Below are positions 15,498 through 16,830 of a stretch of DNA of 16,830 nucleotides, in pieces. The translations under genes and the position numbers were made by a program. The stretch is from CAYNSB01 sp964399625 (lineage in GTDB: Bacteria; Planctomycetota; Phycisphaerae; Phycisphaerales; UBA1924). Location of the stretch: NCBI GenBank assembly GCA_964399625.1, contig CAYNSB010000065.1, positions 1-16,830 of the forward strand, written 5' to 3'. A model generated the notes under the pieces. The model worked only from the letters and a program-made list of their open reading frames with translations, made no database searches and had not been told where the DNA came from. The stretch's first letter is position 1, and every line of letters starts with the position of its first letter.

Positions 15498-16289
15498 TCA
15501 CGGGCACCCGGCACGGAACTTGTTCAAGTAGCACACGAAGTCCGCCGCGCCAAGCACCGGCGCGCTCGTGCTCCCGTCGCAATTGGCGTACGCGTTCCCC
15601 GCGCGGAACTTCCCAAGGAAGCACACGAAGTCGCCCGCCGTCAGAAGTGGGGGGCTCGTGTTCCCGTCGCAGTTCGCGTAGCACGGCGTGCTCTGCGGCG
15701 TCAGGCTCATCGTCCAGTTCGTCGCCGCCGACGCGTAGTACCCGCTCGCAAGCCCCGTGAACCCGGGAAAGCCGGACACAAAGAAACCAAAGTCCGTCTG
15801 GTTTCCCGCGACCACCACCGCCTTGATCCCGTAGTCACCCGCCGCCAGCGTGCCGCTCGATGTCACGCTCCCGCCGATGCTCCCGCTGATCGACCGGAAC
15901 ACGATCGGGTTGATGCTCGTCACGCCGATCGTGCTCGTATTGCTCACCGTGAAGTTCATCGGCTGCGTCAGGTTCAGCACGATTTCCGTGTCCGTGTACG
16001 CGCCCGTGAACCCGAACTGGTCGTTGCCGTGCGTCGCCGTCCCCGTGATCGAGACAGAGAACGCCCCATTCGCGCCCGCCGTGTTCTGCGCCTGAATCGT
16101 CGCCGAGCCCACCAGCCCGCCGCCCGTCTGACCGCCGCCCGAGCCGCCATTGGTCGTCACCGTTCCCGGCGCCAGCACCAACGGCTCAGGAAACCCCGCC
16201 CCCGTGATCGAGCCGGACTTGAAGCTGACCAACGCCCACGCCTGCCCAGCCGAAGCAAGCAACATCGCCACCATGATCCGTGCGTGCAT
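15498..16289 (-). CDS. Secreted protein with two C-terminal dockerin-like repeats
   Basis: This is a 263-residue exported protein. The signal peptide (about 1-19) ends AWA. Residues about 20-195 form a Gly/Ser/Thr/Asn-rich region that looks all-beta and matches no family I recognise. The C-terminus carries two tandem dockerin-like units with the pattern CDG-T-P-L-DF-C-L-KF-AG at residues about 204-231 and 234-261, each with two Cys. This resembles the dockerin type abundant in Phycisphaerae proteins, where it is thought to serve as a surface sorting or anchoring tag. ATG 16289 is chosen because GAGGAGGT lies five bases upstream; the longer frame to 16379 overlaps the likely promoter. It is followed 72 bases later by the kinase gene. 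Possible roles are surface structure or binding, but no enzymatic motif is visible. Confidence 0.82.
   Translation of the reverse strand: MHARIMVAMLLASAGQAWALVSFKSGSITGAGFPEPLVLAPGTVTTNGGSGGGQTGGGLVGSATIQAQNTAGANGAFSVSITGTATHGNDQFGFTGAYTDTEIVLNLTQPMNFTVSNTSTIGVTSINPIVFRSISGSIGGSVTSSGTLAAGDYGIKAVVVAGNQTDFGFFVSGFPGFTGLASGYYASAATNWTMSLTPQSTPCYANCDGNTSPPLLTAGDFVCFLGKFRAGNAYANCDGSTSAPVLGAADFVCYLNKFRAGCP
15507..15680 (-). repeat. Two tandem dockerin-like coding repeats
   Basis: Two units of about 84 bases (15597-15680 and 15507-15590) encode the closely similar peptides at residues 204-231 and 234-261 of the secreted protein. They share CDG, DF-C and KFRAG. They have diverged at several third positions, so they are not a very recent copy. 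Confidence 0.7.
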
Positions 16290-16369
16290 CGGGCACCTCC
16301 TCAGGATCGCGCCGCCCGCAGATCGGCCCCCGCCCATCCCCTCCGACCCGCGGCCTGCAACCTTCGAAA

Positions 16370-16398
16370 TTGATACCACCCCTCACCCGCCCTTGCAA
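16370..16398 (-). promoter_or_regulatory. Candidate sigma70-like promoter for the dockerin protein
   Basis: On the minus strand TTGCAA (16393-16398) and TATCAA (16370-16375) are exactly 17 bases apart, in an AT-richer patch of otherwise GC-rich DNA. Each box matches consensus at four of six positions. The predicted transcript would start near 16363, leaving a leader of about 75 bases that contains the strong ribosome binding site at the 16289 start. Confidence 0.5.
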
Positions 16399-16413
16399 TA
16401 CCCGCCTCGGGAT

Positions 16414-16617
16414 TCACATCAACTTCGCGCACCCCACGGGGCTCGCGGCACAAAAACACCTCGCGCCATTGCCCCTTCGCGTCCACGGGCACCCCGCCCG
16501 GAACGCATCGAGGAAACAGATGAAGTCCGCCGCCGATGGACGTGAACGTGTCCCCGCGACCAATCTCCTTACCCAGATTGAGGAACACAGAATCTCGTAC
16601 GCGATCGCCGCTGGCAT
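16414..16617 (-). pseudogene. Decayed 3' end of a dockerin-type gene
   Basis: On the minus strand 16486-16539 encodes PSAADFICFLDAFRAGCP, clearly related to the end of the neighbouring secreted protein (AADFVCYLNKFRAGCP). In the intact neighbour the next codon is stop TGA; here the equivalent codon (16483-16485) is TGG, and the frame reads on through about 23 unrelated residues to a stop at 16414. The region upstream is open in more than one frame and shows no full dockerin unit or recognisable domain, suggesting frameshift or deletion. The nominal ATG at 16617 has no clear ribosome binding site, and the same frame stays open to the window edge. It could be a decayed paralog or a relic of duplication. 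A real gene extending beyond the window cannot be excluded. Confidence 0.4.
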
Positions 16618-16830
16618 CCCGCAGCGCAGCGCGGCCGCCTTCCACTCCGCGCCCTTCGCGTCGTACCCCTTCCGCGTTCCGTCCAGAATCTCGGCGCTCG
16701 CTCCCTCCCGCGTCCGCTGTGGAGCCCAGCAGCGCTCCGATCCGACCCAAGGCAGGGGCGCTGGGCGGCCCAGTCCTGTACAGTGTGGACCGACCTCGGG
16801 CCGCGAGGAGTTGAGTTGTGGGCGACCATC

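Noticed and set aside
7106..16373. Other long plus-strand open frames opposite the PTS genes and the kinase
   Set aside because: They have the same Arg/His/Pro-rich shadow composition, no ribosome binding sites and no motifs, while the opposite strand encodes recognisable proteins throughout.
16290..16379. Longer start for the dockerin protein at 16379
   Set aside because: The added residues hide the signal peptide and overlap a good promoter, while 16289 has a strong ribosome binding site.
1..16830. CRISPR array, insertion sequence or phage genes
   Set aside because: I found no regularly spaced repeats, no transposase, integrase or phage structural motifs and no terminal inverted repeats anywhere in the window.

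Overview
This is a GC-rich window, roughly 70% G+C by eye, with densely packed genes. It most likely comes from a planctomycete of the Phycisphaerae/Phycisphaerales type. The supporting signs are a secreted protein ending in two Cys-containing dockerin-like repeats, a Hanks-type Ser/Thr kinase joined to a membrane segment and TPR-like repeats, and a small coiled-coil protein resembling ones I recall from planctomycetes. The assignment rests on protein style, since no rRNA or taxonomic marker is present.

Layout. Positions 1-507 hold no convincing gene and are visibly less GC-rich. A tRNA-Ser(GCT) lies on the minus strand (508-598). Two small minus-strand genes follow: a coiled-coil protein (854-1147, with a terminator at 721-754) and a DUF3553-type protein (1358-1960). 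Facing away from them on the plus strand are rpoZ and a stand-alone CoaC-type flavoprotein decarboxylase (2187-3074), followed by tRNA-Ser(CGA) (3111-3198).

From 3266 to 16289 everything runs on the minus strand. In transcription order it holds a dockerin-bearing secreted protein, a Ser/Thr kinase with TPR-like repeats, then a compact cluster: PTS EIIC (fructose family), PTS EIIB, an HPr-EI-EIIA fusion, a secreted multidomain GH38 alpha-mannosidase, and a HupE/UreJ-type membrane protein. The right edge (16414 onward) carries what looks like the decayed 3' end of a second dockerin gene.

How the genes work together (inference). The three PTS proteins form a complete phosphorelay, from PEP through EI His300, HPr His16, EIIA His750 and EIIB Cys9 to sugar carried by EIIC. 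The next gene is a GH38 alpha-mannosidase with a signal peptide and about 570 extra C-terminal residues of beta-sandwich-type modules. No 1-phosphofructokinase is present. The closest known parallel is E. coli mngA-mngB (mannosylglycerate PTS plus GH38 mannosidase), but here the mannosidase appears to be exported and the PTS is split and fused differently. I read the cluster as an alpha-mannoside utilisation locus. It is the most interesting part of the window.
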